From contig NZ_JAEK01000008.1 of the NCBI RefSeq assembly GCF_000518865.1, forward strand, positions 1 through 64,000: a stretch of DNA of 64,000 nt, read 5' to 3'. Below, in pieces: positions 35,523 through 44,076 of this stretch (positions within the stretch are counted from its first letter, which is position 1; the number at the start of each line of letters is the position of its first letter). Position numbers and translations under genes: made by a program. The notes under the pieces were generated by a model. That model made no database searches and had not been told where the DNA came from. It saw only the letters and a list, made by a program, of their open reading frames with translations. The stretch is from Bacillus sp. J37. Its GTDB lineage: Bacteria > Bacillota > Bacilli > Bacillales > Bacillaceae.

Positions 35523-37106
35523 ATGAAGTATCTAAATCCGGTCATTTCTGGATTTTATCCAGATCCAAGTATCGTAAAAGTAGGCGTTGATGATTTTTAC
35601 TTAGTAACAAGCTCTTTTGAATATTTTCCGGCAATCCCGATTTTTCATAGTAATGACCTTCTTAATTGGAAACAAATAGGTAGTGTGTTAACGAGAGACA
35701 GTCAGGTTAACCTAAGAAATAGTAGAAGCTCCGGTGGTTTATATGCACCTACGTTACGATATCATGATGGAACATTTTATATGATTTCGACTGATGTATC
35801 AGGTACGGGCAATTTTTATGTCACAGCAACTGATCCTAAAGGTCCTTGGTCAGATCCAATTAAAATTCCATATGGAAATATTGATCCTTCCTTAATGTTT
35901 GATGAGGATGGAAAAGTCTATGTAACCGTTCAAAATGGAGCTGGATACGATTCTCATATTATTCAATATGAAATCGATATTCATACAGGCGATGCCTTAA
36001 CCTCACCGGTTGTTATATCTCATGGAGATGGAGGACAATGGACCGAAGCCCCACACTTATATAAGATTAGAGCAATCTATTACTTACTATGTGCATGTGG
36101 TGGAACAGGAGAAGATCACAGAGCCATCATTTCAAAAAGTAACCAACCTTACGGACCTTTTGAAATGTTAAATAAGCCTATCTTAACACACAATCAAATG
36201 AATGATCATCCAATTCAAAACATTGGGCATGCCGACTTTGTCGAAGATCAAAACGGGAACTGGTGGGCAGTGTTTTTAGGAACACGACCTGTGAATCAAA
36301 AATATACAATTTTGGGGAGAGAAACGTTTTTAGCACCTATAACTTGGACCGAAGATGGCTGGCCAATGATTGATAATAATGAAGGCAGTGTATCAGGTGT
36401 TATGGAAACAACGAAGCTTTCCGGAGAATCAACTATCAAGGAGAATTCTATAGATCATGATGATTTTGAACAAGATGTTCTGGATTTGACCTGGTTTCAT
36501 CTTAGAGCTAAAAGTGAGGAAAACTATTCCTTATCTGAACGAAGAAGTTGGCTGGGATTGATTGGTGGACCTGATCATTTGAGTGATGAAAAAGGAGTTC
36601 CTACATTTATTTGTAAACCACAAAAACATAGTAAAATGGAATTTAGTACATTGCTTGAGTTTGATCCAAAAAATAATGGTGAAGAAGCCGGCTTGTCGGT
36701 TCGATTAAATGAAAAGGCACATTATGAGATAGCTGTTAAACAATTTAATGGAGAAAAAGTAGTTGTTGCATTAAAAACGATTCAAGGACATACAGAAGAA
36801 ATTGAACGTTGCATGATTCGAAACTCATCAGTTCAATTAAAGATAAAATCAGATAATCAAGATTATCATTTTCAATATGCAGAAGAAGGGGAAGAGTGGA
36901 AGAACCTTGGAAAATCTCCACTGGCCTACTTATCCAAAGAGGAAAATGGAGGTTTTGGAGGCGTATTTACCGGTGTCTGTCTTGGGGTGTATGCAACAGG
37001 GAATGGAAAAGAAAGTAGAACACCTGCATTCTTTGATTGGGTTCGCTATAAAGGGGAAAATGAAATAACTAGTTTAATAGATCGTAAACTTGAAATAAAG
37101 GGATAA
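35523..37106 (+). CDS. GH43 beta-xylosidase (two-domain)
   Basis: A 527-residue GH43 enzyme. The base is Asp14 in GFYPDPSIV, the pKa modulator Asp121 in NIDPSLM and the acid Glu175 in WTEAPHLY. The C-terminal beta-sandwich (about 320-520) includes EEAGLSVRLNEKAHYEIAVK. This is the classical intracellular beta-xylosidase layout and is related to the enzyme at 22625, so the locus has two copies. AGAAGGAGATG precedes the ATG. It lies 42 bases after the other GH43 gene and before the GH8 gene, within one operon. Confidence 0.92.
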   Translation: MKYLNPVISGFYPDPSIVKVGVDDFYLVTSSFEYFPAIPIFHSNDLLNWKQIGSVLTRDSQVNLRNSRSSGGLYAPTLRYHDGTFYMISTDVSGTGNFYVTATDPKGPWSDPIKIPYGNIDPSLMFDEDGKVYVTVQNGAGYDSHIIQYEIDIHTGDALTSPVVISHGDGGQWTEAPHLYKIRAIYYLLCACGGTGEDHRAIISKSNQPYGPFEMLNKPILTHNQMNDHPIQNIGHADFVEDQNGNWWAVFLGTRPVNQKYTILGRETFLAPITWTEDGWPMIDNNEGSVSGVMETTKLSGESTIKENSIDHDDFEQDVLDLTWFHLRAKSEENYSLSERRSWLGLIGGPDHLSDEKGVPTFICKPQKHSKMEFSTLLEFDPKNNGEEAGLSVRLNEKAHYEIAVKQFNGEKVVVALKTIQGHTEEIERCMIRNSSVQLKIKSDNQDYHFQYAEEGEEWKNLGKSPLAYLSKEENGGFGGVFTGVCLGVYATGNGKESRTPAFFDWVRYKGENEITSLIDRKLEIKG

Positions 37107-37163
37107 AATTTCTAATAACTTTGTTTGTATAATAACCAAACAATAGGTGGGTGGAAATGATAG

Positions 37164-38303
37164 ATGAACACGGCCATACTATATAACAGAACATATAGAA
37201 ATGTTTTTCGAGAATATGGATATTCTGACGAATTGATTAATGACAGAGTACAGGATACATGGAATAAACTTTTTTCAGAGCAGTATTCTGAAACTCAAAT
37301 TTATTATCAAGTTGGAAATGATGAAGGATACATGCTTGACACGGGAAATTTGGATGTCCGTACAGAAGGAATGTCATACGGAATGATGATGGCGGTCCAA
37401 ATGGATCAAAAAGATATATTTGACCGACTTTGGAAGTGGACATATCAAAATATGTATATGTCAGAAGGAGAGAATGCAGGGTATTTTGCTTGGTCTTGTC
37501 ATACAGATGGTTCAAAGCGCTCTCATGGACCGGCACCAGATGGCGAGGAATATTTTGCCTTGGCCTTATTTTTTGCTTCACATCGTTGGGGTGATAGGGA
37601 CGGAATCTTTAACTACGGACAACAAGCAAGGGACTTACTAAGAACCTGTCTTCATAAGGGAGAAGAAGGAGAAGGTTTTCCGATGTGGAACCCTGAAAAT
37701 AAACTGATAAAGTTTATTCCGAATGTTGAATTTTCTGATCCTTCCTATCATTTACCACATTTCTATGAGTTGTTTTCATTATGGGCATATCCAGAAGATC
37801 GACAGTTCTGGAAAGATGCTGCTGTTGCAAGTAGACAGTATCTAAAATTGGCATGTCATCCTGTTACAGGCTTAGCTCCCGAGTATGCATATTATGATGG
37901 AACGCCAAATAATGAAAATGGTTACGGACATTTTTTCAGTGATTCTTACCGAGTAGCTTGTAACATTGGATTGGATTATGAATGGTTTAAAGATGAACAA
38001 ACTCCGATAGAAATAAACGAAAGAATTCAGAAATTTTTTGCCGATAAAGATCCTGCAGATTATCGACGATACAAAATTTCCGGGGAAGCCTTTGAGGAAA
38101 AATCACTTCATCCTGTGGGACTTCTAGCGTCTAATGCTATGGCATCACTATCTACAACAGGTCCTAATGCAAGGAAATGTGTAGAATTATTTTGGAATAC
38201 ACCAGTGCGTACTGGGAATCGCCGTTATTATGACAATTGTTTGTACTTTTTTAGTTTATTAGCTTTGAGCGGAAATTTTAAAATATGGATGCCTGAAGAG
38301 TGA
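37164..38303 (+). CDS. GH8 reducing-end xylose-releasing exo-oligoxylanase (Rex)
   Basis: A 379-residue (alpha/alpha)6 glycosidase that resembles the Bacillus halodurans Rex enzyme along its length. The acid Glu68 lies in DVRTEGMSYGM and the base Asp260 in FSDSYRVA, in agreement with Glu70 and Asp263 of Rex. Rex removes one xylose from the reducing end of xylo-oligosaccharides, complementing the GH43 enzymes that act at the non-reducing end. No signal peptide. GGGTGGAAATGA precedes ATG 37164. Last gene of the xylan operon, followed by a strong terminator. Confidence 0.92.
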   Translation: MNTAILYNRTYRNVFREYGYSDELINDRVQDTWNKLFSEQYSETQIYYQVGNDEGYMLDTGNLDVRTEGMSYGMMMAVQMDQKDIFDRLWKWTYQNMYMSEGENAGYFAWSCHTDGSKRSHGPAPDGEEYFALALFFASHRWGDRDGIFNYGQQARDLLRTCLHKGEEGEGFPMWNPENKLIKFIPNVEFSDPSYHLPHFYELFSLWAYPEDRQFWKDAAVASRQYLKLACHPVTGLAPEYAYYDGTPNNENGYGHFFSDSYRVACNIGLDYEWFKDEQTPIEINERIQKFFADKDPADYRRYKISGEAFEEKSLHPVGLLASNAMASLSTTGPNARKCVELFWNTPVRTGNRRYYDNCLYFFSLLALSGNFKIWMPEE

Positions 38304-38358
38304 TGATCTATTGTATTTTTTAATGTTTTTACATAGTTAAAATTCATATTCTAGTGAG

Positions 38359-38402
38359 AAGCTTCAGTTCCTTTGTAGGTAAGGAATTGAAGCTTTTTTT
38401 AT
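38359..38402 (+). terminator. Strong terminator of the xylan operon
   Basis: AAGCTTCAGTTCCTT pairs with AAGGAATTGAAGCTT (15-bp stem, 7-base loop), followed by TTTTTTT. Confidence 0.9.
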
Positions 38403-38722
38403 CGCTAATAGTTGCATTATGAAAAAGTTAGTGGACATAGTGATTCATTTTCTAAAGCTGTGGAACTTCAAAAAAGGAATTACTTATAATTTAAAAAGAA
38501 AAGTCATTCAAAAAATATTTATACATATCATTCTAAGGCTATAGCTAAGCTGAAATGATCATTGAATAGTTTTATTTTATAAGGGACAAAATTACTTTAA
38601 ATAAATAATAAGAAGGATTCTTTATTAAATAAAAAATTCTCAGCAACATGTGGATGTTAAGATGCTTTGAATTTAGGCAGAAATCAATCTAGGCAAATTA
38701 TGAAATATGGAGTTGACATCAT
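38403..38722. other. Intergenic stretch, no gene seen
   Basis: About 320 AT-rich bases before the alcohol dehydrogenase gene. I saw no coding region or structured RNA; the promoter of the dehydrogenase gene must lie here but no clear boxes stand out. Confidence 0.4.
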
Positions 38723-39814
38723 ATGAAAATTAAAGCAGCTGTTACACATGGTAAGGGAGAAAATTTTAAAATTGAAGAAGTGGAATTAGCTGAACCAAAA
38801 GCAAATGAGGTCTTAATTAAAATCGTTGCTTCTGGGGTATGCCATACAGATGCAGTAGCACGTGACCTTGGACTTACACCATATCCAGTAGTATTAGGAC
38901 ATGAAGGGTCTGGAATTGTTGAAAAAGTAGGAGATGGAGTTAAAACGATTCAAGAGGGAGATCATGTTGTTTTATCATTTGCTTCTTGTGGTCATTGTGA
39001 AAACTGTTTGACAGGTCATCCAACTGTGTGTACTGAGTTTAATGACTTAAATTTTGGTGGCAAAATGGAAGATGACACACATCGATTACAACAACAGGGT
39101 CAAGAACTTTCAACATTCTTTGGTCAATCTTCTTTTGGTACATATGCAGTTGCAAATGAAAGAAATGTTGTCAAGGTAGACAAGGATGTTGACTTAGCCT
39201 TATTAGGTCCATTAGGTTGTGGAATCCAAACAGGTAGTGGAACAGTATTAAATAGACTTAAACCCGAATTTGGAACATCCATTGCTATTTATGGTACTGG
39301 GGCAGTTGGATTGAGTGCGGTTATGGCAGCTAAGATAACGGGCTGTAAAAATATTATTGCTATTGATATCCATGACAGTCGTTTAGAGGTTGCAAAAGAA
39401 TTGGGGGCAACACATGTAATTAATAGTAAAAACGCTGACGTAGTTGAATCAATTAAACAAATTACAAATGGCGGTGCCCATTATGGTCTTGAGACTACAG
39501 GTGTACCAGTAGTTGTCCGCCAAGGTCTTCGAGCACTTCGACCACTTGGTCAATTAGCGATTGTAGGTGTAACTCCTGAGATGAATATTAATGTTCATGA
39601 AGAGATTATGGCAGAAGGAAAAACAATGGTTGGAGTTATAGAAGGAGATGCTGTACCACAATTATTTATTCCTGAATTAGTTGAATACTACAAAAACGGA
39701 ATGTTTCCATTTGACAAATTAGTGAAATTTTATGATTTTAATGAGTTAAACGAAGCATTTGAAGATTCTAAGAAAGGTTTAGCCATCAAACCAATTGTGA
39801 AAATAGGTAAGTAA
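38723..39814 (+). CDS. Zinc-type NAD-dependent alcohol dehydrogenase (aryl-alcohol type)
   Basis: A 363-residue medium-chain dehydrogenase. Catalytic zinc ligands are in ASGVCHTDAVA and LGHEGSGIV, and the structural Cys cluster is in CGHCENCLTGHPTVC. The cofactor motif IYGTGAVGLSAVMAAK is followed by acidic IAIDIHDSR, so NAD is the likely cofactor. The pattern CHTDAVARD with GCGIQTGSG resembles benzyl/aryl-alcohol dehydrogenases of the XylB/AdhB type. It would interconvert aromatic or medium-chain alcohols and aldehydes. GGAG stands before ATG 38723. It is a single-gene unit with its own terminator; not obviously linked to the xylan genes. Confidence 0.85.
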   Translation: MKIKAAVTHGKGENFKIEEVELAEPKANEVLIKIVASGVCHTDAVARDLGLTPYPVVLGHEGSGIVEKVGDGVKTIQEGDHVVLSFASCGHCENCLTGHPTVCTEFNDLNFGGKMEDDTHRLQQQGQELSTFFGQSSFGTYAVANERNVVKVDKDVDLALLGPLGCGIQTGSGTVLNRLKPEFGTSIAIYGTGAVGLSAVMAAKITGCKNIIAIDIHDSRLEVAKELGATHVINSKNADVVESIKQITNGGAHYGLETTGVPVVVRQGLRALRPLGQLAIVGVTPEMNINVHEEIMAEGKTMVGVIEGDAVPQLFIPELVEYYKNGMFPFDKLVKFYDFNELNEAFEDSKKGLAIKPIVKIGK

Positions 39815-39876
39815 GATTTCACCTAAATTGTTGCGACGAGTATTTTCGTGAGTACAGATAAGAAAGAAGAATGTTT

Positions 39877-39923
39877 AAACAAGCCACCCATTAATGAAAA
39901 TTAAGGGTGCTTTGTTTGTTTTT
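39877..39923 (+). terminator. Terminator after the alcohol dehydrogenase
   Basis: AAACAAGCCACCC pairs with GGGTGCTTTGTTT (one internal mismatch), with TTTTT following. Confidence 0.7.
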
Positions 39924-39926
39924 GCG

Positions 39927-40079
39927 TAGGAAACTATAAAATTCTTTGTACTGTGGATAAGTCTAGGCATCCAACTCTAGGGTCTAGCCATTTAGAAATG
40001 AAGGCAAAGAACACCTTCATTTCTAAATCGTCTTATTTGCCCGAGGTTGATCAAGGCGCTTGCGCTATTGTTTTAGATT
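39927..40079. repeat. Intergenic hairpin repeat, copy 2
   Basis: Begins TAGGAAACTA, contains CTGTGGATAAG, CATCCAACTCTAGGGTCTAG, a hairpin TTTAGAAATGAAGG...CCTTCATTTCTAAA, then TCGTCTTATTTGCCC and GATCAAGGCGCTTGCGC. It aligns along its whole length with copy 3 (62488-62653). It sits between convergent genes and runs up to the stop codon of the minus-strand reductase. Non-coding element of a type common in Bacillaceae. Confidence 0.8.
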
Positions 40080-40996
40080 TAAGGCAAAACATTGCCTGCT
40101 GCCCTAAAAATTTCATACCATTCTTGGCGCGAAAGATAAACTTCGCTTGCCTTACAGCAATCTTTTAATCTGTTAATGTTCATCGTACCAATGACTGGTT
40201 GCATATTTGCTGGATGGCGTAATAACCAAGCAATTGCAATAGTCGTATTGCTAACTTCATATTTGTCAGCAATTTCATTAATCTTTTGATTCAATTCCGG
40301 GAATTTGTCGTTTCCAAGGAATACGCCTTCAAAGAATCCATATTGAAAAGGAGACCAAGGCTGAATCGTGATATCGTTTAGTCTGCAGTAATCTAGAATG
40401 CTGCCATCTCTATTAATTGCAGAATTATTCTCCATGTTCACATTAAAACCATTTGAGATCATGTTTGCGTTCGTAATACTTAATTGAAGCTGATTTGCCA
40501 CAATCGGTTGTTTAACTGATTTTTTTAGAAGTTCAATTTGCATAGGGTTTTGGTTGGAAACACCGAAATTACGTACTTTACCTGAACTTTCAAGCGTATC
40601 AAAAGCCTCTGCTACTTCTTCTGGCTCTACTAATGTATCTGGACGGTGTAAAAGAAGAACATCTAGATAATCGGTATTCAATCGTTTTAGAATGCCGTCC
40701 ACAGATTCTAAAATATGTTCTTTTGAAAAATCGAACATTCCTTTTCGTATACCACATTTTGATTGTAGAATGATTTTCTCACGAATATCATCATTCATAT
40801 GAATCGCATCTGCAAAGATTTCTTCACACTCTCCACCGCCGTATATATCAGCATGATCGAAGAAGTTAGCACCTAATTCCAGTGCAGTTTGAACAAAGTG
40901 CTCTGCTTCGTTTTTTTCAAGTGAATTAATCCGCATACATCCGACAGCGACGACTGGTACTTCTAATATGCTGTTTCCGAGTTTAATCGTTTTCAT
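40079..40996 (-). CDS. Aldo/keto reductase, YdhF type
   Basis: A 305-residue NAD(P)H-dependent oxidoreductase. The tetrad is visible: Asp and Tyr in NFFDHADIYGGG, Lys in IILQSKCGIRKG, His in DVLLLHRPD. The N-terminus VPVVAVGCMRI and the GVSNQNPMQIELL segment resemble the E. coli YdhF group, whose natural substrates are uncertain. AGGAGAATT precedes the ATG. It stands alone, facing the alcohol dehydrogenase gene; the repeat element abuts its stop codon. Confidence 0.87.
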   Translation of the reverse strand: MKTIKLGNSILEVPVVAVGCMRINSLEKNEAEHFVQTALELGANFFDHADIYGGGECEEIFADAIHMNDDIREKIILQSKCGIRKGMFDFSKEHILESVDGILKRLNTDYLDVLLLHRPDTLVEPEEVAEAFDTLESSGKVRNFGVSNQNPMQIELLKKSVKQPIVANQLQLSITNANMISNGFNVNMENNSAINRDGSILDYCRLNDITIQPWSPFQYGFFEGVFLGNDKFPELNQKINEIADKYEVSNTTIAIAWLLRHPANMQPVIGTMNINRLKDCCKASEVYLSRQEWYEIFRAAGNVLP

Positions 40997-41398
40997 TAAT
41001 ATAATTCTCCTTATTTTGTAATTGGCCCTTTATTGAGAGTCAGCTACATATTGTGATCAGGGAGTCTTAATAAATTTCATCTTTGCCCCTATATTTATTT
41101 TAATAAAATAGGAGACTGATTTACAGTACTGAAATTTTTTTTAGATACTTACTCTAACTTTACTTACTATAAAAAATTTCTTTCATTTAAATGGTGCATT
41201 GTATCCTGATCTTATGTAATTGGGAAAATTAGTTCTCCGTTTACCATTAAGTGAAGGTATCCAAAAGGACAAACTTTCTTGCCATAAATCAATAAGGAGC
41301 TGGTCAGAATATTAAGTACCATCTGACCAGCTCCCAAATGTTTTTACTTTATCGAGCTATTATTCACGCTAATGAATTTATTATTTTGCTCCTTTTTA
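40997..41398. other. Intergenic stretch with one strong hairpin
   Basis: AT-rich, no coding region seen. The only structure is the hairpin 41296-41334 (GGAGCTGGTCAG / CTGACCAGCTCC), which is a perfect 12-bp stem. Confidence 0.5.
41296..41345. terminator. Perfect 12-bp hairpin downstream of the 73-aa gene
   Basis: GGAGCTGGTCAG pairs with CTGACCAGCTCC over a 15-base loop. On the minus strand it follows the 41399-41620 gene; the T-rich tail is better on the plus strand (ATGTTTTTA). Confidence 0.6.
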
Positions 41399-41620
41399 CT
41401 AGTAACGAACATAGTCATGTTTGTCCCTTTCTAAAGAGAAATACTCAAAGCACTGGGGGCATTGATGATAATCATCATGATTTATCAACTGTAATACTTG
41501 TTCATCACTATTAGATTCCTCTAAGTGTTTATGTAAAATCTTATGATGGTTACAGCCATCGGTAATGAAAGCTGTCCGATGTACAATTAATTTGGAATGA
41601 TCTATGAAATATTTTGACAT
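41399..41620 (-). CDS. Small protein of unknown function with a CPQC pair
   Basis: A 73-residue protein I do not recognise. It is rich in His and Asp and contains HQCPQCFEYFSLE close to the C-terminus, half of a possible zinc ribbon; another Cys is in TDGCNHH, so a four-ligand Cys/His metal site is conceivable. AAAAGGAGTTTCATCT precedes the ATG on the minus strand, which supports translation. It lies alone upstream of the CorA gene in the same direction, with a gap of about 130 bases on its 5' side. Function unknown. Confidence 0.65.
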   Translation of the reverse strand: MSKYFIDHSKLIVHRTAFITDGCNHHKILHKHLEESNSDEQVLQLINHDDYHQCPQCFEYFSLERDKHDYVRY

Positions 41621-41751
41621 AGATGAAACTCCTTTTTTTTATCGGCTTAAATAAGATTTTAGCATAATGATATTACATATAGATTACAATAAAATGGCAA
41701 ATATGTTAAAAGGATACATCCGGGATATCGAAATACAACATGAAACGAATT

Positions 41752-42702
41752 TCACTTGAAAAACGATCCTTTTTTTCTGCCTTTTAAAAGGTCACCAGTC
41801 CAGCCTTTCATTTTTAAGTAACCGTAAAGTGCTAGAGTTGAAACAATGATAAGTACAAAGGAGAGTAAATAGCCATATTTCCATTCGAGCTCAGGCATAT
41901 TCTTGAAATTCATCCCCCATAATGCCCCTAAAGCCATTACCGGAGTAAAGATTGTTGTCATAACGGTTAATGTTTTCATAATTTCATTCCCTCGATGGGA
42001 AGAAATGACTTCTTCTAAATTAATTATTGAATCAATTTCAGTTTCATATTCGTTAATTAGAACCAGTGCTCTATCAATCCGTTTGCCCGTTCGATTGAAA
42101 ATAATTTTATCATTTATTCCTTCATCAAAATAGATTTCCTCTATTCCCATTTTCAGTTCCTTCAATGGAATGGATAGATTTTTCCAGAGCAGAAGTTCAT
42201 GTCTGCGCATATATATTTTATCGAGAATGCTTGTTTTATTTTTCTTACTCACATTCCAAATTAGTTCGTTTAACTTCTCTTCGAATAGATCAATACCGTA
42301 TAACATTTCATTCATAAGTTCTCCAAGAATGGTTAAAAATCCATCAACAGCGTTTTCGGTCTTTTCTATTTGTCCAAATAATAATTCCTGGCTTATATGT
42401 TTAAGTGAGGATAGGTCAAGGTTAACGGTAATCAATTGATCATTTGTCATAAAAAAATGACAGATTTTATGATCTAATTCATCCTCAAAGTTTTGTTCGT
42501 AAATCAGCGAACCTTTTACAACTTTTTTTCCATTTTCTAATATAACTGTTCTTAAGCAATTTGTTTTATCTTCCTGTATGTGATCAAGCCATTCCTTATT
42601 AAAGGGACAGTACTCTTTATGTATAACATGTTTTATTTTTTCAATCTCGTTTTTCTCAAATTGATGCCATTTCCAGTTATCAGGACCAATAGTTGTTAGC
42701 AT
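41752..42702 (-). CDS. corA: CorA-family divalent cation transporter
   Basis: A 316-residue membrane protein. A long cytoplasmic alpha/beta N-terminal domain (about residues 1-250) is followed by two C-terminal transmembrane helices. Between them is the signature ALWGMNFKNMPE (GMN selectivity loop) that defines CorA channels. It lets Mg2+ (or Co2+/Ni2+) into the cell down the electrochemical gradient. The C-terminus ends in basic residues (KGRKKGSFF), as in many CorA proteins. TAAGGTGAT stands before the ATG. Single-gene unit. Confidence 0.9.
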   Translation of the reverse strand: MLTTIGPDNWKWHQFEKNEIEKIKHVIHKEYCPFNKEWLDHIQEDKTNCLRTVILENGKKVVKGSLIYEQNFEDELDHKICHFFMTNDQLITVNLDLSSLKHISQELLFGQIEKTENAVDGFLTILGELMNEMLYGIDLFEEKLNELIWNVSKKNKTSILDKIYMRRHELLLWKNLSIPLKELKMGIEEIYFDEGINDKIIFNRTGKRIDRALVLINEYETEIDSIINLEEVISSHRGNEIMKTLTVMTTIFTPVMALGALWGMNFKNMPELEWKYGYLLSFVLIIVSTLALYGYLKMKGWTGDLLKGRKKGSFFK

Positions 42703-42810
42703 AATATCACCTTACTTAAAGTTATTATCTAGTAAATTCCCCATTATAGAATGTACAAAACTAGTTATAAAGTTGTGAAGTAGATTTCTAGACTTTATTT
42801 AATAATAGAG

Positions 42811-42836
42811 GTTTACTTTCCTATCAAAGCGGTTAT
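42811..42836 (+). promoter_or_regulatory. Sigma-B-like promoter of the KGG-repeat gene
   Basis: GTTTAC, 14-base spacer, GGTTAT; the sigma-B consensus is GTTTAA-N12-15-GGGTAT. It lies 55 bases upstream of the start. Confidence 0.6.
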
Positions 42837-42891
42837 AGTTCACTAAGTCCGAAAGGACAACATATTTTACTTATTCGAGGAGGAATTGAAA

Positions 42892-43161
42892 ATGGCTAAA
42901 AACGATGATAAAAAAATGACGGTAGAAGAAGCTGGTAGAAAAGGTGGAGAAGCCACTTCAAAGAATCACGATAAGGAATTTTATCAAGAGATTGGCCGAA
43001 AAGGCGGAGAAGCTACTTCAGAGAACCATGATAAAGAGTTCTATCAAGAAATTGGTAAAAAAGGCGGAGAAGCTACTTCTGAAAACCACGATAAAGAGTT
43101 TTACCAAGAGATTGGTGAAAAAGGTGGAGAAGCACGCAGTAAACAACGAGAAAATGATTAA
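42892..43161 (+). CDS. KGG-repeat general stress protein (GsiB-like)
   Basis: About 89 residues, extremely hydrophilic. It consists of three nearly identical 20-residue units (GRKGGEATSENHDKEFYQEI type) plus a short last one ending KGGEARSKQREND. This is the KGG motif family (stress-induced acidophilic repeat), exemplified by B. subtilis GsiB, a sigma-B-controlled, hydrophilin-like protein thought to protect during desiccation or heat. ATG 42892 has GAGGAGG eight bases upstream. The sigma-B-like promoter and a perfect terminator frame it as a single-gene unit. The DNA repeats are nearly identical, so the number of units may vary between strains. Confidence 0.9.
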   Translation: MAKNDDKKMTVEEAGRKGGEATSKNHDKEFYQEIGRKGGEATSENHDKEFYQEIGKKGGEATSENHDKEFYQEIGEKGGEARSKQREND

Positions 43162-43192
43162 TTTTATTTAATGGTATCAAATAAAACAAAGA

Positions 43193-43245
43193 GAACTCAG
43201 AATAGAAGCCTATACAATCTTATAGGCTTCTATTTTGAGTTCCGA
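43193..43245. terminator. Very long perfect hairpin after the KGG gene
   Basis: GAACTCAGAATAGAAGCCTATA pairs with TATAGGCTTCTATTTTGAGTTC over a six-base loop, with nearly full complementarity over 22 bases. Bidirectional, between convergent genes. Confidence 0.85.
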
Positions 43246-43265
43246 TGTATACAATCAATCTTGAA

Positions 43266-43739
43266 TTAAACTGCGTAATATTTGTTCATTTCGCTATAAT
43301 AATATTCTAAAGAATGGTGTTTTATATAATTGAAAAAAGGGGCCGGAATATTTGGTACTAGTCTTTTTGCCTTTTTCCACGCTTGAAACTCAATAAGGAA
43401 GTCTATTTGTCTTCTTTGTAGCGGCTCCTTTGTTTTCTCATGCAATTCAATCAAAGCTAAAAGAGATTGATCAGTTGCGTGTCCGAATTCATGAGCAAGA
43501 ATGACAGCAGTGTAATCGAGGAATACATTTTTGCCGGGGAATAATAACTCGCACTGTTTTTTTATTTCATCTACATATAATGTAATGGCATGCTCTTGCA
43601 GGTTGTACTTCCCGCCAATATTTCGATTCAAAGGACATCTATCTTCTATTTTAACTGTTACGAAACGGTCAGACAATTTTAACAGTTCATCAACAATAAA
43701 CTTAATTTTATTTTGTTCTGTCACTTTATTTTCCCTCAT
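43266..43739 (-). CDS. Putative small zinc metallopeptidase-like protein (HEFGH)
   Basis: A 157-residue soluble protein of unknown family. HEFGH (residues 83-87, in AVILAHEFGHATDQ) is a zincin HExxH motif inside a predicted helix. A further Glu near residue 120 (LIEFQAWKKA) could be the third ligand, as in gluzincins. The N-terminal part is alpha/beta with ITLYVDEIKKQC. The gene is oriented towards the KGG gene, with a shared terminator. The start ATG lies next to TTTTAGTTC-type sequence without a clear ribosome site. Catalysis is inferred only from the motif. Confidence 0.6.
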   Translation of the reverse strand: MRENKVTEQNKIKFIVDELLKLSDRFVTVKIEDRCPLNRNIGGKYNLQEHAITLYVDEIKKQCELLFPGKNVFLDYTAVILAHEFGHATDQSLLALIELHEKTKEPLQRRQIDFLIEFQAWKKAKRLVPNIPAPFFNYIKHHSLEYYYSEMNKYYAV

Positions 43740-44076
43740 TTAGTTCGTTTAGTTAAGTATATGTAATCCATATATTAATTATGATTTTTCCCATCACCAA
43801 GACTTATGATAGGTGTGTGTTATTCATGTGGTTTAGGAATGTTTAATTGTAACTTATAGAATTCATTATATATACGTAATTGGGAAAAAAACAGAAAAAC
43901 TTATATGAACGTTACTATGAGGTTTTCATTTTCTGAATGAAAAAAGCTCGTAGACCTACCTGAATATCAGGCATTGTCTACAAGCAGAAATTGAATTCTA
44001 TAGCAGTTAATTAATAATCTTTATCATGCCAACTTATGTAATACCATACTTTCTAAAAGGTTTTTCTATAAATGGT
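43740..44076. other. Intergenic stretch with terminator hairpin
   Basis: About 340 bases. Only the hairpin at 43946-43985 stands out; no gene is seen. Confidence 0.4.
43940..43985 (-). terminator. Terminator of the Trp/Asp-rich gene (minus strand)
   Basis: GCTCGTAGAC pairs with GTCTACAAGC (one mismatch), with an inner CTGA-ATA-TCAG stem; read on the minus strand it is followed by TTTTTT (43940-43945). Confidence 0.75.

Noticed and set aside
39953-40168. Reading frame of 71 codons over the repeat
   Set aside because: It runs through the hairpin repeat and into the antisense of the reductase gene, with no ribosome site.
42944-43171. CRISPR-like or tandem DNA repeat of about 60 bases
   Set aside because: The repeats are in frame and encode the KGG protein units; there are no unique spacers.
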